Shown here piece by piece: positions 32,295 to 41,604 of a DNA stretch of 51,701 bases. Each line of letters starts with the position of its first letter. Positions within the stretch are counted from its first letter, which is position 1. The DNA lies in the NCBI GenBank assembly GCA_017405115.1, contig JAFRBA010000104.1, positions 1 to 51,701 on the forward strand. Reading direction: 5' to 3'. Below the pieces are notes generated by a model. It worked only from the letters and a program-made list of their open reading frames with translations. It made no database searches and had not been told where the DNA came from. The translations under genes and the position numbers were made by a program. Source of the stretch: Kiritimatiellia bacterium. Lineage in GTDB: Bacteria; Verrucomicrobiota; Kiritimatiellia; RFP12; UBA1067.

Positions 32295-35200
32295 CTATGG
32301 ACGGCAATGCTGCGCATCAAGCCTTATCAGAGCAAATCGATGATAAGGGAGGTGCAGCCGCAGGGTCTTCCCGTCGTAGCCGAGCACCCTCGTGCCGAAG
32401 TCACCAAGCCCGGTGGGCGACTTCGATATGTCCCTGCCCTTCTCGGCCTTGCGTCTGGCGAGCCAGGCATAGTCCGGGTCATCAGCCGTCATCATGTCCG
32501 TCGCCGTCGCGAGCGGACGGGAGATTCCGAGCGCCTTCCAGTCGAACTCGAGCTCGACGTCCTGGTCGACGTGCGGCTTGGACAGGTGAGCCACAACGGC
32601 AAGGGCCTTCGAGCCATCCGTGTAGACGCTTGCGTACACACCCTCGCCGCGCAGCACCTTCGCCGGGCTTCGCCAGTAGCCCACGAACCTCGTGCCCTGC
32701 CTGCCGACGCCGAAGCCGTCGAAGATGCGCACCACCTTGTCGAAGAGCCCCACGTTGTTGCGGTGCATGGCCTGCATGGTGTTGTGCACCAGCCCCGCGC
32801 CGATCGACGCCATTCCCATGCGGAACGAGTACGCGTCGGTCGTTTCGTCGCCCCCGTTCTTCTTCGCGAGCGTGTCGTATGGCATGTAGAAGCTGTTGGA
32901 CATCCCCCACGGCAGCGTCGAGAGCTCCGAGGCGAACATCTCTATGCCGTAGCTGTCGAGGATGTCCTTCTTGCCGTGGAGCAGCGTGCTGGACTCCTGG
33001 CGCACGTGCTCGCCGTTGAGGAGGTGCGTCACGAACGTCATCGCCGGCAACTGCACGCAGTCCGTGCTGTGGATGACGATGACCGGATTCGTTATCCCCG
33101 CCTCGATCTGCGCGACGGCGAGCCTGCGGTAGAACTCGCGCTGTCCGAGTATGGCCATGCTCTGCCTGCAACCGTGGTCGGCGTTTGAGCATTCGTGCAC
33201 AAGGCCGAAGTCGAGGTAGATGCCCTTTATCTCCGGGACGAGCTTCATGAGCGTCTTGAACTTCCAGACGAAGAAGTCGGTCGCCGACGACGCCGGGCAG
33301 CACTCGTAGAGGAACTTGCCGGTGTGCGAATAGTCGAGGGCGTACTCTGGCTTGAACGTCCACTCCGGTAGAAACGCGCGCACTTCGGGATAGGCGGAGC
33401 TGAGGAACCGCGCGCACGTGTACGGCACGAGGCGAACGCCGGACTCCCTGCCGTGATGCTCGACGCACCAGCGGTAGCGCCTGAGGTCCGTGCGGTAGTC
33501 GGGCTCGTCGAGGTCCGCGAAGTAGCTGCCAAGGTCGCCGCGCCTGATCGGACAGTCCATCAGCGCGACGTCGAGCGTCGGACGGCGCCCCGGCCGGTTG
33601 AGGTTTGCCGACGTGGAGATGGAGAAGGTGTCGTACGGATAGTTCGGCGCGAGCGGACGTGCCGGCGACGCGACAAGCCCGAACTCGAAGTCGAAGCGTT
33701 TTCCGGCCGGGAGCTTCTTAGCGATGGAGACCGTCACGGTGAAGCCGGCATCAGTCTTCTCCAAAGAGTACGTCTTCGCCGGCGAAACGTTCCACCCCGC
33801 CCGCGACTGGTAGAAGAAGCAGAGCCCCTTCTCCTCGTTGCCCGTCCAGAGAATCGGATACGCGCCAAGCTCGCTTGCGCCGTCTGCAATCCGCATGGTG
33901 CGCTTCGAACCCCACTGCCCGCCGGCAGAGGCGTGCAGGTACTTGGCGAAGGCTGGCTTCAGGCGGTAGCGGAGCTTCAGGTCGGCGGCGCCGGTGCGCG
34001 GCGTAACGGAAATACGGTTGTACTGCACACCGTCGTATTCAAGCCAGCCTTCGCACACGGTCTCGTCGCCCTTCGCCGAGAATTCGACTCTGGCGGACGA
34101 GTTTGACGTTACGAGGAACCTCTCGCAGCACAGCGGCTTGCCGTCGACGAGAAGCTCGACAGGTCCGTCCAGCAGATCCTCTCCAAGGCTCTCCATTGCA
34201 ACAGGCAGGAAACTGTTCCGCCAGGCATAGCGGCGCATAGCGACGGTTGCTTCAAGCGCCGCGTTTTTGACAGACGCCCTGATCGGGGAATACGGCGGCA
34301 GTATCCAGTCGCGATGAGGATCCTGCGACTCCCACTCGCCGACGCCGGGATAGAACGACTTGACCTCGCCGGCCACGGCGCCGTCGGCGCGGCGGATGCG
34401 GAACGCGTACTCCCCAGGCGCGTTCCCGCGCGGGAAGGCGAAGTCAAATGAAGAGCCGTCGACCTTGCGCGACAAGGCGACTGAGCCGTCCGGCGCCGAC
34501 ATCTCGAACATTCCGTCGAACGGACGGCGGAACGAGACGCGCACTTTCTGCGAAAGGAAAAGCGGCGACACGTCGAATATGCGCGTATCGAGGTCGAACG
34601 GCACCGCTTCGCGCATCACCACCTTCCCGTCGCAGGTGAGGACATGGAGAATCGCGTCATACCCCGGAACCGCCGTCGCCACCGTGAATGAGCCGGGGAA
34701 GACTTCACCCGGCTTCGCCGCCACCTCCGTCCGGTGCAAGCGCTTGAGGCCGAGGGAGCCGTCGCGCGCGGCAAGCGAGACCTCGTAGACGAGCCGGCCA
34801 CCCTTCGCACCGCCGGAGAGTGAATACTCCTCTGCATAGTCGCCCTGCGCGGGGTCGGTGCGCTTGAGCAGCCGGTAGCCGGCGGCGGGAGCGAACGTCA
34901 TCGTCGGGCAGTTCGCATCTGGGACATAGCCGCGCCCGGCTTCGTTCAGCGAAGAGATGGTGCCGCATGTGGGGATCGTCCACGAGCGCGCGAAGTTGAA
35001 GTTGCTCTCGCCGGAGTACGGCCCGTCCATGCCGAGCGTCTTCCAGGGAATAGCCGCCTCGCCCTGCCACAGCACGGAATCGTCGATATTCCTTGACTTT
35101 GAGAAAGCCCACGCCCATTTGCCGTTCCACGCCTTGTTGCCACCCGGCTTGCGCGACTCAAGCGTGCCGCCCGCGTAGTTGCCCGCGAAGCGGTAGAGCG

Positions 35201-36134
35201 CCTCGCCTATCCGGAAGAAGAATTCCCACGCCTCGGAGCCCCACGCCTCGGGCTCCTTGTCTGGCGTGCGCGCGATGCCCTCCACGCAGCTGAAGCCGCC
35301 TGGGAAGAGCGTGTCGAAGCCGAGATACAGGTTCTCGTCGTCGTAGGCGAGGCGGAACGAGTGCGGCGGCAGACGGCCGGACTTGCCCACGAAGTTGCCA
35401 TGGATGAGCTGGGGAACGCTCCCGGAGTGCGACCACGCCGGCTCGACCATGTGTCCGTCGATCTTCGGCGCCTCGACTCCGGCGGGCAGCTTCGGCACGA
35501 CAAGCGACATCTTGTCAGTCTCGACGAGCGGACGGAACGTGACGCTGCATTCCGCGGCGACCTCGGCAGGCGCACGAGCGTCGTCCCAGGCGCGCAGGCG
35601 CGACACCGTCACGTCGCCGCCCCAGACGCGCGGCCCGCGGTATGCGTCCTTGTACGGTCCGAGGTTGAGCTTCGTCACCTTTTCTCGTCGGATCGGCAGC
35701 GGCTGCGGGGCGGAATCCACTGCAACGCCGTCGATGTACACGCGCACGACGTCGCCGTTCCACGTGACGCCGAGGCCATACTTCTTCCCGAGCTCTATCT
35801 TCCGCTCCTTGAAGGTCACGCGGTACGTCTTGGACTGGTCGGTGAGTTCGCACTGAAGCGTCTCGTTCTTGTATGCGTTCCAGGCGAGCGTGAGACGGCC
35901 GGCGGTGCGCAGGTGCAGCAGCGTGCGCTGGGACTTCGAGGCGTCGGCGACCGGGGAGAACACGGCGTCGAAGAAGAGCGAGCCGCGGTTGTCGCCCACG
36001 AGCTCTTTCGCGTCCCACGAACGCCCCGTCGCCCCGATGACCAGACCGCCGCCCTGGAACTTCTCGTCGAGCGTGACCCCGCCGAACGACGCGAACGCTG
36101 CCGCCCCGGCGATGGCGATGAACAGCGAGCGCAT
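32295..36134 (-). CDS. Very large secreted LamG/CBM9-like/TIM-barrel protein
   Basis: 1279 aa from the ATG at 36134, which overlaps the upstream stop as TGATG. Signal peptide MRSLFIAIAGAAAFASFG. By eye: LamG/concanavalin-like domain (about 20-200, GLGVTWNGDVVRVYIDGVAV), CBM9/DOMON-like module (about 215-430, APKIDGHMVEPAWSHSG, RLAYDDENLYLGFD), beta domains, then a C-terminal barrel-like region (about 880-1200: VRLVPYTCARFLSS, EIKGIYLDFGLVHECSN, NPVIVIHSTDCVQLP, ASELSTLPWGMSNSFYMPYD). This resembles proteins annotated with DUF6067/glycoside-hydrolase-like domains; I am not certain of the family number. Likely glycan binding and hydrolysis outside the cell. Confidence 0.72.
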   Translation of the reverse strand: MRSLFIAIAGAAAFASFGGVTLDEKFQGGGLVIGATGRSWDAKELVGDNRGSLFFDAVFSPVADASKSQRTLLHLRTAGRLTLAWNAYKNETLQCELTDQSKTYRVTFKERKIELGKKYGLGVTWNGDVVRVYIDGVAVDSAPQPLPIRREKVTKLNLGPYKDAYRGPRVWGGDVTVSRLRAWDDARAPAEVAAECSVTFRPLVETDKMSLVVPKLPAGVEAPKIDGHMVEPAWSHSGSVPQLIHGNFVGKSGRLPPHSFRLAYDDENLYLGFDTLFPGGFSCVEGIARTPDKEPEAWGSEAWEFFFRIGEALYRFAGNYAGGTLESRKPGGNKAWNGKWAWAFSKSRNIDDSVLWQGEAAIPWKTLGMDGPYSGESNFNFARSWTIPTCGTISSLNEAGRGYVPDANCPTMTFAPAAGYRLLKRTDPAQGDYAEEYSLSGGAKGGRLVYEVSLAARDGSLGLKRLHRTEVAAKPGEVFPGSFTVATAVPGYDAILHVLTCDGKVVMREAVPFDLDTRIFDVSPLFLSQKVRVSFRRPFDGMFEMSAPDGSVALSRKVDGSSFDFAFPRGNAPGEYAFRIRRADGAVAGEVKSFYPGVGEWESQDPHRDWILPPYSPIRASVKNAALEATVAMRRYAWRNSFLPVAMESLGEDLLDGPVELLVDGKPLCCERFLVTSNSSARVEFSAKGDETVCEGWLEYDGVQYNRISVTPRTGAADLKLRYRLKPAFAKYLHASAGGQWGSKRTMRIADGASELGAYPILWTGNEEKGLCFFYQSRAGWNVSPAKTYSLEKTDAGFTVTVSIAKKLPAGKRFDFEFGLVASPARPLAPNYPYDTFSISTSANLNRPGRRPTLDVALMDCPIRRGDLGSYFADLDEPDYRTDLRRYRWCVEHHGRESGVRLVPYTCARFLSSAYPEVRAFLPEWTFKPEYALDYSHTGKFLYECCPASSATDFFVWKFKTLMKLVPEIKGIYLDFGLVHECSNADHGCRQSMAILGQREFYRRLAVAQIEAGITNPVIVIHSTDCVQLPAMTFVTHLLNGEHVRQESSTLLHGKKDILDSYGIEMFASELSTLPWGMSNSFYMPYDTLAKKNGGDETTDAYSFRMGMASIGAGLVHNTMQAMHRNNVGLFDKVVRIFDGFGVGRQGTRFVGYWRSPAKVLRGEGVYASVYTDGSKALAVVAHLSKPHVDQDVELEFDWKALGISRPLATATDMMTADDPDYAWLARRKAEKGRDISKSPTGLGDFGTRVLGYDGKTLRLHLPYHRFALIRLDAQHCRP

Positions 36135-37516
36135 CACTTGACGATGATAGAGATGCCCGGACGAGTCACCGTAGCCTTGGAGCCGTCGAAGGCGACGGTG
36201 GCCGAACTTGCCCTGCCGCCAATGCGAACGCTCCAGCCGTTTAGCCGTGCGAGCGCGCCCTCAGGCAGGTTGGAAAGCGTAATCGACACCACCGCCGAGC
36301 CGGTTCCGTTCGGCATGTTCACGACGTCGACGACGCCAGACTCCGCAAAGTCGAACCCGTCGATTGTGCCGTTGCCGTTCGCCGCATCAAGCGTGATGCG
36401 ATGGAGCGCAATGTCGTCTGTTGCCCTGAGCGTCGCCCCAGGCGCGACGTTGACGCCGCTCACGTTTTCCAAGACGGAGCAGTCGTCGCCTCCGTCATGG
36501 CCTACGAAACGCCAGCTCTCGGCTGGGATGTGCGTATCGCCCACCGTCGGATAGGCAGAATTGTCCGACAGCCACACAGAAGTTGTCGTGTGGTCGAAAT
36601 CTCCTTCCGACTCCCGCTTGTTCAACAAGTTCTTCCATACAATGCCGTCAACGCTGCCGTCTACGGAAAAGTCGGTTAACGATTGAGACGAACTATGCAA
36701 CACGACGTCGCATGACGACACCTCGTCCGCGTCCGCAGGAAGACGCATCACGATGGGAATATGAGTCGCCTCGTTGTCCCACGAGATCGAGAATCCGTAG
36801 TATGCAGTCCGCCAATACTTGCCAGACCCCTCACCGTCGAAAAGCCCGTTGAGATTGCGCCAGTCCTCCGACCACCAATAGATTTCGTTTGTGCACCCGA
36901 TGGTGGCCTGACCAGGGAGAAGCGTCATGTAGTCGATTGAGTTCTTGACACGTCCAGTCCCCGAAGAAATAGCCTCAAGCCCTTGATTCTGCCGCACTCC
37001 CGCGCTGTTGAAGAGTCCGAATTCGTTGATGTAGAAGATATCCTTGTTGCTGGTAGGGAATACCACCCCCCTGACCGAGAATCGGAACCAGGTGTACTTG
37101 CGCTTGCGGGCGACGAGAAGCGTGCCGTCCTCGACAGCCAGCGGGCCGCTGAACGTCTGGTTGCCAAGAAGCGTCCACGTGCCCCTGCCGGTCTTGGTGA
37201 CGCCCACCTTGCCGGCACCGTCGGAAATCTCGCCGACGCAAGAAAGCGTATTGGTCCCGTCCAACCAGAGCGTCTTCACCGCCGGACCCTCCGCCTGTGC
37301 CGATACGCCGGAGAAGGAAAGCCCGCCCTTGGTCGTCGGGGAGCTGCTTTTCAGCCAAGCACCGCTTCCCTTGAGCGCGATTGGCCGCGTCGTCGCCGTG
37401 CAGTAGTTGCTGCCGGTGTACTCGAAGACGACGTTCGTCGTATCGCCGCCGAGAAGATAGGCGTAATCGACGTTGTTGGCCTCCGTGTAGGTTCCGATGT
37501 ACGGTTTCTGGAGCAT
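36134..37516 (-). pseudogene. C-terminal part of an autotransporter-like surface protein, 5' end replaced
   Basis: The frame carries an autotransporter-associated beta-strand type repeat (GTNTLSCVGEISDGAGKVGVTKTGRGTWTLLGNQTFSG), then a discoidin-like region (IYWWSEDWRNLNGLFDGEG, WRTAYYGFSISWDNEATHIP, FSVDGSVDGIVWKNLL) and the tail KATVTRPGISIIVK. It has no own start: similarity begins at PYIGTYTEANNV, immediately after an interrupted DUF4838 sequence in the adjacent frame (junction about 37505-37515). The ATG at 37516 is within DUF4838 coding sequence and has no Shine-Dalgarno. A deletion probably fused the 5' end of one gene to the 3' end of another. Confidence 0.68.
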
Positions 37517-40289
37517 TGTCGCGCATGGCGCACAGCTTGTCCAGAGCGAGCCGCGCATGGTCGACGCGCTCGGATCGTTCGGCATCCCCGGCAACGGAAC
37601 GCGCCGCTTCAGCGAAAATCGCATCGGCCTCGGCCACGGCGGAATCGTCCAGGAAGCCATACGACCCCACGCACGGAAACCATTTGATCGCCGAGCCCTT
37701 CGCGGCGGCGGCGCGCGCCACGAGATCGCGATACCTGCGGATGTGCCGACCGGCCGGACCGTAGAAACCGTCCGTGAACTGCACTATCAGCTGCTCCGCG
37801 TCGAGCGACGGGTCTTCCACAAGCTTCATCTCCAGCCAGACCTTCATGTCCCGCATGTCGGCGCCGACCGGCGCCTCGTGCTCGAAGAACACCCCGTCGC
37901 CGCCGTTCGCCGCCAACAGGCGCATGTCCGGCGCGAACGTGCGCTCCGTCGGCGTCGGGTAGCCCGTGCAAGTAACCCAGCCGTACGTGATCTGGTAGTC
38001 CCACACGGCGATTTTGTCGCAGATGCCATGCCACGCCTCAAGGTTGCCGCGCATCCAGCCGTTCGCAGGATCGCTCCACGGCCGGCACACATCGCTCACC
38101 GGATCGCACAGGCGAATGCCGACATTGCGCCGCGGGCGGACCGTGCGCGGCGGCCTTTCGGTCGAGAAGTACGCCATCATCTGGAATGTGGCATCGGGAG
38201 CGTCCGTTTCCAGCGCGGCGGCGACGGCATTGGCGAAATCCATCAAAAGACCCGAAGTGCCGCCCTCGCGCTCAATGATCGCCGCGCACCCGGGGCAGCG
38301 GCAGAAGCCGTCGTAGCAGTCGTTCTGGTCAATTGCGTAGAACATCGGCGGCTCTATTCCGCGCCGCTTCGCCACAGCCCTGTCCGCAGCGATGTGTCGC
38401 CTGACGCAGTCTATGAAGTGTTGGCGCAGACCGGGGTTCGTAAGGCAGAGCTGGGTCTTCGACGCTGAATTCGCCCTTGGATCAAGCCGCCTTTCGCCGT
38501 CTATGAGCGGAAACCAGTCCGGATGGTCGGCAAAAAGCGCGCGGACTTCCTCTGGCTTGCCGAGATACCGGTAAAGGGAATGGTTCGTAGCCGCCCGGCT
38601 GTAGCGCATCCGCCCGCCATACTCCGGCGATTCCGTGTTCATGCGGTTGCGGGCCAAAAAGGCGGCCGCGCCAGGCCCAGTCACATAGTATATGTCGCGA
38701 TACCGCATCGCTGGCCTGCCGCGCAGGCTCAGCCCCGCCCACGAAACGTCGTCTCGCCTAGGCACGGACTCGACATACGGCGAAAACCAGCGGACGCCAA
38801 GCGCGTCTTCGAGAAAGTGATACACTCCATAGAGAGCGCCGCGCCGCCCGCCCCCGCCGATGACGAGCGAGCCGTCCACTTCGCGCACCATCCACTCTTC
38901 ATCGGCAAACTTCCCGAATTCAATGCCATGCGCGGCGGCAAAAGCCGTCCGCCCGATGTAGACCGATCTTCCAGCGGGCGGCGACGAACCTTCTTTCTCA
39001 ATGGAGACAGACTGGACCCCCATCTTCCCCAGGTAGTCGCGAAGTTCATTAGCCGCAGTGCGCACGACGGCATCCGATGCGGCGGGAACGACACTCGAGA
39101 CGGAGCGAGTGAGGGAGGCGACGGGCGTTACATGCGTCTCGAGGCGACGTTCGGCCGATTCGGAGTCGTCCAGTTTCGAGGGCATCGGGTCGGAGAACGG
39201 ACGGAACGCGAGATAAGGATTCTCGCAGCCGCGGCCGACAGCGACGTGCATCTTAGTGCCCCTCGGATTCGCGGCGAACTCGCAGACGGACGACTCTATC
39301 GTCGTCGACGAGCAGATCGACCAAGACTCCAGCACATGCGCGCCGGCCTTCGACGGCGGATTGTGTGCCGAAAGAAGCGCCTTCATGTCGGCGACCGAAA
39401 ACGCCTGGCCCCTCGGCTTCACCGAGAACGGAAAGGGCTTGCCCTCAGGCCATTCCTCGCCGGTCAAAAGGCGTATCGCCTGGCGGAAGCGCCCCGTGTT
39501 GTTCGGATGCTCGAAGGCGTGCTCCGGACCGTAGTCGTACGAACCCTGGTATGCCTTCGCGAAGTTGAACTTGCCCTTGCCGTCCCAGAAGCCCTTTCGC
39601 CTCGCGTTCTCGACGAGGTCCTTCGAGGCGATGACGTCCGAGGCGGGGATGGCGTCCAGCTCGTAGACCGTGTAGAGGTTCGGCATTATCGTCACCTCGT
39701 CGTCCGGGCAGCGCACCGCAACGTAGTTCCTGCCGTGGACGACCTGAACGAGCCACGCCTCGTCCGCGTCGGCGACCGTGTAGATGCGGGCAGACGGGGC
39801 ATAGCCGTACTTCTCGACGAGTTCGCCGATTATGCGCACGCCGTCGCGGGCGCTCGTCGCCCTCTCGCCCACTGCGCGGCGCAGGTTGAACTTCACCCCG
39901 CCCTCCGTCAGCAGCGTCGGGTCGTCCATCCGCTCCGTCGATTTCCCGCCTGAGTCGCTGACGACGATGACGCCGCGCTCGTTCAGGAACGTGTCGGCGT
40001 TTCCGTCGCCGTACAGAAACTTCACCTCGCCCCAGTAGCACGCGAGAGTGTGCGGCGCCTGCGGGACCTTGGCGCAGCAGCCGGGCGTCGCCGGCAGAAA
40101 CGAGCCCTTGGGCCAGTCGCGCGCCGGCAACATCCCGTGGCGCACGACGAGCGGCGGCCAGTCGTCTTCGTTGTGGCCGACGATGACGCGCCCTGTCGCG
40201 GATATCTTACGGCCGGCGACGAACGTCATGCAGGCCGGGGACGAGAGCACAATTCCGGCGGCAAGCGCGGCGGAGACAAGTGTTTTCAT
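36975..40289 (-). CDS. Secreted C69-family peptidase fused to a DUF4838 glycosidase-like domain
   Basis: Starts at ATG 40289, which overlaps the M20 stop as ATGA. Signal peptide ends in SSPA before Cys20 (CMTFVAGRKISATGRVIVGHNEDDW), the N-terminal nucleophile of C69 (PepD-like) dipeptidases; the domain continues to about 380 (DEAWLVQVVHGRNYVAVRCPDDEV, WSICSSTTIESSVCEFAANP). From about 395 a second unit begins: AANELRDYLGKMG, VYIGRTAFAAAHG, GGGGRRGALYGVYHFLEDALGVRWFSP (alpha-glucuronidase-N-like), then DUF4838 (FYAIDQNDCYDGFCRCPGC, MMAYFSTERPP, WDYQITYGWVTC). Homology stops near 37515; the remaining 180 codons to 36975 are out-of-frame autotransporter sequence. So the two domains are fused in frame but the C-terminus is broken. 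Confidence 0.75.
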   Translation of the reverse strand: MKTLVSAALAAGIVLSSPACMTFVAGRKISATGRVIVGHNEDDWPPLVVRHGMLPARDWPKGSFLPATPGCCAKVPQAPHTLACYWGEVKFLYGDGNADTFLNERGVIVVSDSGGKSTERMDDPTLLTEGGVKFNLRRAVGERATSARDGVRIIGELVEKYGYAPSARIYTVADADEAWLVQVVHGRNYVAVRCPDDEVTIMPNLYTVYELDAIPASDVIASKDLVENARRKGFWDGKGKFNFAKAYQGSYDYGPEHAFEHPNNTGRFRQAIRLLTGEEWPEGKPFPFSVKPRGQAFSVADMKALLSAHNPPSKAGAHVLESWSICSSTTIESSVCEFAANPRGTKMHVAVGRGCENPYLAFRPFSDPMPSKLDDSESAERRLETHVTPVASLTRSVSSVVPAASDAVVRTAANELRDYLGKMGVQSVSIEKEGSSPPAGRSVYIGRTAFAAAHGIEFGKFADEEWMVREVDGSLVIGGGGRRGALYGVYHFLEDALGVRWFSPYVESVPRRDDVSWAGLSLRGRPAMRYRDIYYVTGPGAAAFLARNRMNTESPEYGGRMRYSRAATNHSLYRYLGKPEEVRALFADHPDWFPLIDGERRLDPRANSASKTQLCLTNPGLRQHFIDCVRRHIAADRAVAKRRGIEPPMFYAIDQNDCYDGFCRCPGCAAIIEREGGTSGLLMDFANAVAAALETDAPDATFQMMAYFSTERPPRTVRPRRNVGIRLCDPVSDVCRPWSDPANGWMRGNLEAWHGICDKIAVWDYQITYGWVTCTGYPTPTERTFAPDMRLLAANGGDGVFFEHEAPVGADMRDMKVWLEMKLVEDPSLDAEQLIVQFTDGFYGPAGRHIRRYRDLVARAAAAKGSAIKWFPCVGSYGFLDDSAVAEADAIFAEAARSVAGDAERSERVDHARLALDKLCAMRDNAPETVHRNLHGGQQRRLRLSSRRRYDERRLRVHRQQLLHGDDAANRAQGKRCLAEKQLPDDQGRAFLLRRIGTGGGSGGEDALVGRDQYAFLRRRDFRRCRQGGRHQDRQGHVDASWQPDVQRPAGCRGRHASRRPQAQVHLVPILGQGGGIPYQQQGYLLHQRIRTLQQRGSAAESRA

Positions 40290-41434
40290 TTTCGTGGTAT
40301 CCATTTTGTGAAGAATTCGAGGTATTCCGCGGCGGATGCGAGCGAACCGTGTTCGTCCGGCTTGTGCGCCCCGGCGCCGTCGTGCGTGAAGATGATAGTC
40401 GGAAGCCCCAGGTCTGAGAACTGGAAGGCGTCTGTCGCGCCGTATAGGTTGGCGGTCCTGAACTCCCGGCCTGGCCAGTTCGCCTGCATCGCGGCGAAGA
40501 GTCCGCGTATCATCGGATTGTCGGGGTCGTTCTCAACAGGCGGCACGCAGTAGAGCGTCTCGGGCTCGAGTCCGGTAACGGAGCGGACGAGCTTCGCAAG
40601 CTCTGCGACGTCATTCCTGCCGATGTACCTGAACGAGAACGTGGCGGACGCCTCGCCCGGAATCGAGTTCGGCGCGTCGCCGGCCTGAAGGATCGTAGGG
40701 GCGAGCGTGGAGTACCAGTCCGTCCCCTCCGGCGCCTTAGGGTACGCCGCCATCAGCTTCTCTACGGCAGCCGTTATCTTCGGGATGGCGTTGTCGAGCT
40801 TCCACGGTATGGAGGAGTGTCCGCCCCGCCCCTTCGCGGTCAGCTTGAAGCCCCAGTGCCCCTTCTGCGCAACGAACAGCCTGTTGGTCGAGTCGCCTAG
40901 CGTGTCGCCTACGAGCACCATCTTCTTTGGCGTGAACCCCGCCCGGCGCAGCATCGTACATGTCGGAACCTTTCCGGCGCATCCGTCCTCGTCCGTCGCG
41001 AAGAATGCGCCTACGGACGCCTTGCCGGCGAGGTTCACGAGCACCTGCGCGATGAGCGCGGCGTTTACCTTCGTGTCGCACGCGCCTCGCCCCCATATCT
41101 CGTCGCCGACTACCTTCGGCACGTACTGGGAGGGATCCGCCGCCGGCACCACGTCGATGTGCGTCACAAACGCGTAGTCGTGCTCCTTGCCGGGCAGCGT
41201 GGCGGCGTAGAGCGCGTCACGCCCCTCCTCCGTTCGCTCGACGTGGCAGTATACGCCGCGCGGCGCGAGGTAGTTCGTCAGATACGCGACCGCACGGTTG
41301 CATTCCGGGATGCTGCGCGACTCGCTTGGAATCGCGATCAGACCCTTCGTAAACTCGACGTCGAACGACGTCTCCGCATGGGAGGCCAGCATCATGATCG
41401 ACGCCGCGACGGCAAAACACATTCGCATGCTCAT
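40286..41434 (-). CDS. Secreted M20-family metallopeptidase
   Basis: 382 aa, signal peptide MSMRMCFAVAASIMMLASHA. M20 marks: FVTHIDVVPAADPSQ (metal His and catalytic Asp), WGRGACDTKVNAAL (bridging Asp), FFATDEDGCAGK (where ArgE/DapE-type enzymes have Glu-Glu), RGGHSSIPWKLDNAI (dimerisation domain), and HDGAGAHKPDEHGS (C-terminal metal His). Probably an exported amidohydrolase or dipeptidase. The Asp-Glu-Asp in place of Glu-Glu should be checked before assuming normal catalysis. Head of an operon with the C69-DUF4838 gene (ATGA overlap), so two peptidases are made together. Leaderless promoter 7 nt upstream. Confidence 0.85.
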   Translation of the reverse strand: MSMRMCFAVAASIMMLASHAETSFDVEFTKGLIAIPSESRSIPECNRAVAYLTNYLAPRGVYCHVERTEEGRDALYAATLPGKEHDYAFVTHIDVVPAADPSQYVPKVVGDEIWGRGACDTKVNAALIAQVLVNLAGKASVGAFFATDEDGCAGKVPTCTMLRRAGFTPKKMVLVGDTLGDSTNRLFVAQKGHWGFKLTAKGRGGHSSIPWKLDNAIPKITAAVEKLMAAYPKAPEGTDWYSTLAPTILQAGDAPNSIPGEASATFSFRYIGRNDVAELAKLVRSVTGLEPETLYCVPPVENDPDNPMIRGLFAAMQANWPGREFRTANLYGATDAFQFSDLGLPTIIFTHDGAGAHKPDEHGSLASAAEYLEFFTKWIPRK

Positions 41435-41441
41435 GCCGCGT

Positions 41442-41447
41442 ATTATA
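41442..41447 (-). promoter_or_regulatory. Extended -10 box of the M20 operon, leaderless spacing
   Basis: TGA-TATAAT on the minus strand, 7 nt before the ATG at 41434; no Shine-Dalgarno. Confidence 0.6.
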
Positions 41448-41571
41448 TCAAATCCAGGCCGTCCCTTCCGGCAGTTTCACGGTTTAATCTTGCGTAGTTC
41501 TCCGAGGACATGCTCGGCATTTTTCTCTCGTCCCCATGCATGACGGCATACTCAAACAAGGCATCAAGTCG
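41443..41571 (-). other. Possible relic of a protein C-terminus in the intergenic gap
   Basis: A 42-codon open stretch (RLDALFEYAVMHGDERKMPS, then SSENYARLNRETAGRDG) reads like ordinary protein and stops inside the M20 -10 box. It has no Shine-Dalgarno and I recognise no family. The rest of the gap (41572-41604) holds nothing visible. Confidence 0.25.
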
Positions 41572-41604
41572 CTATTGTCTATCGTCAGCAACGCCGTCGC
41601 ATAT

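Noticed and set aside
32002..32307. Upstream extension of the AbiEii-like gene
   Set aside because: It is the off-frame shadow of the 65-aa partner and its promoter; ATG 32001 has its own Shine-Dalgarno.
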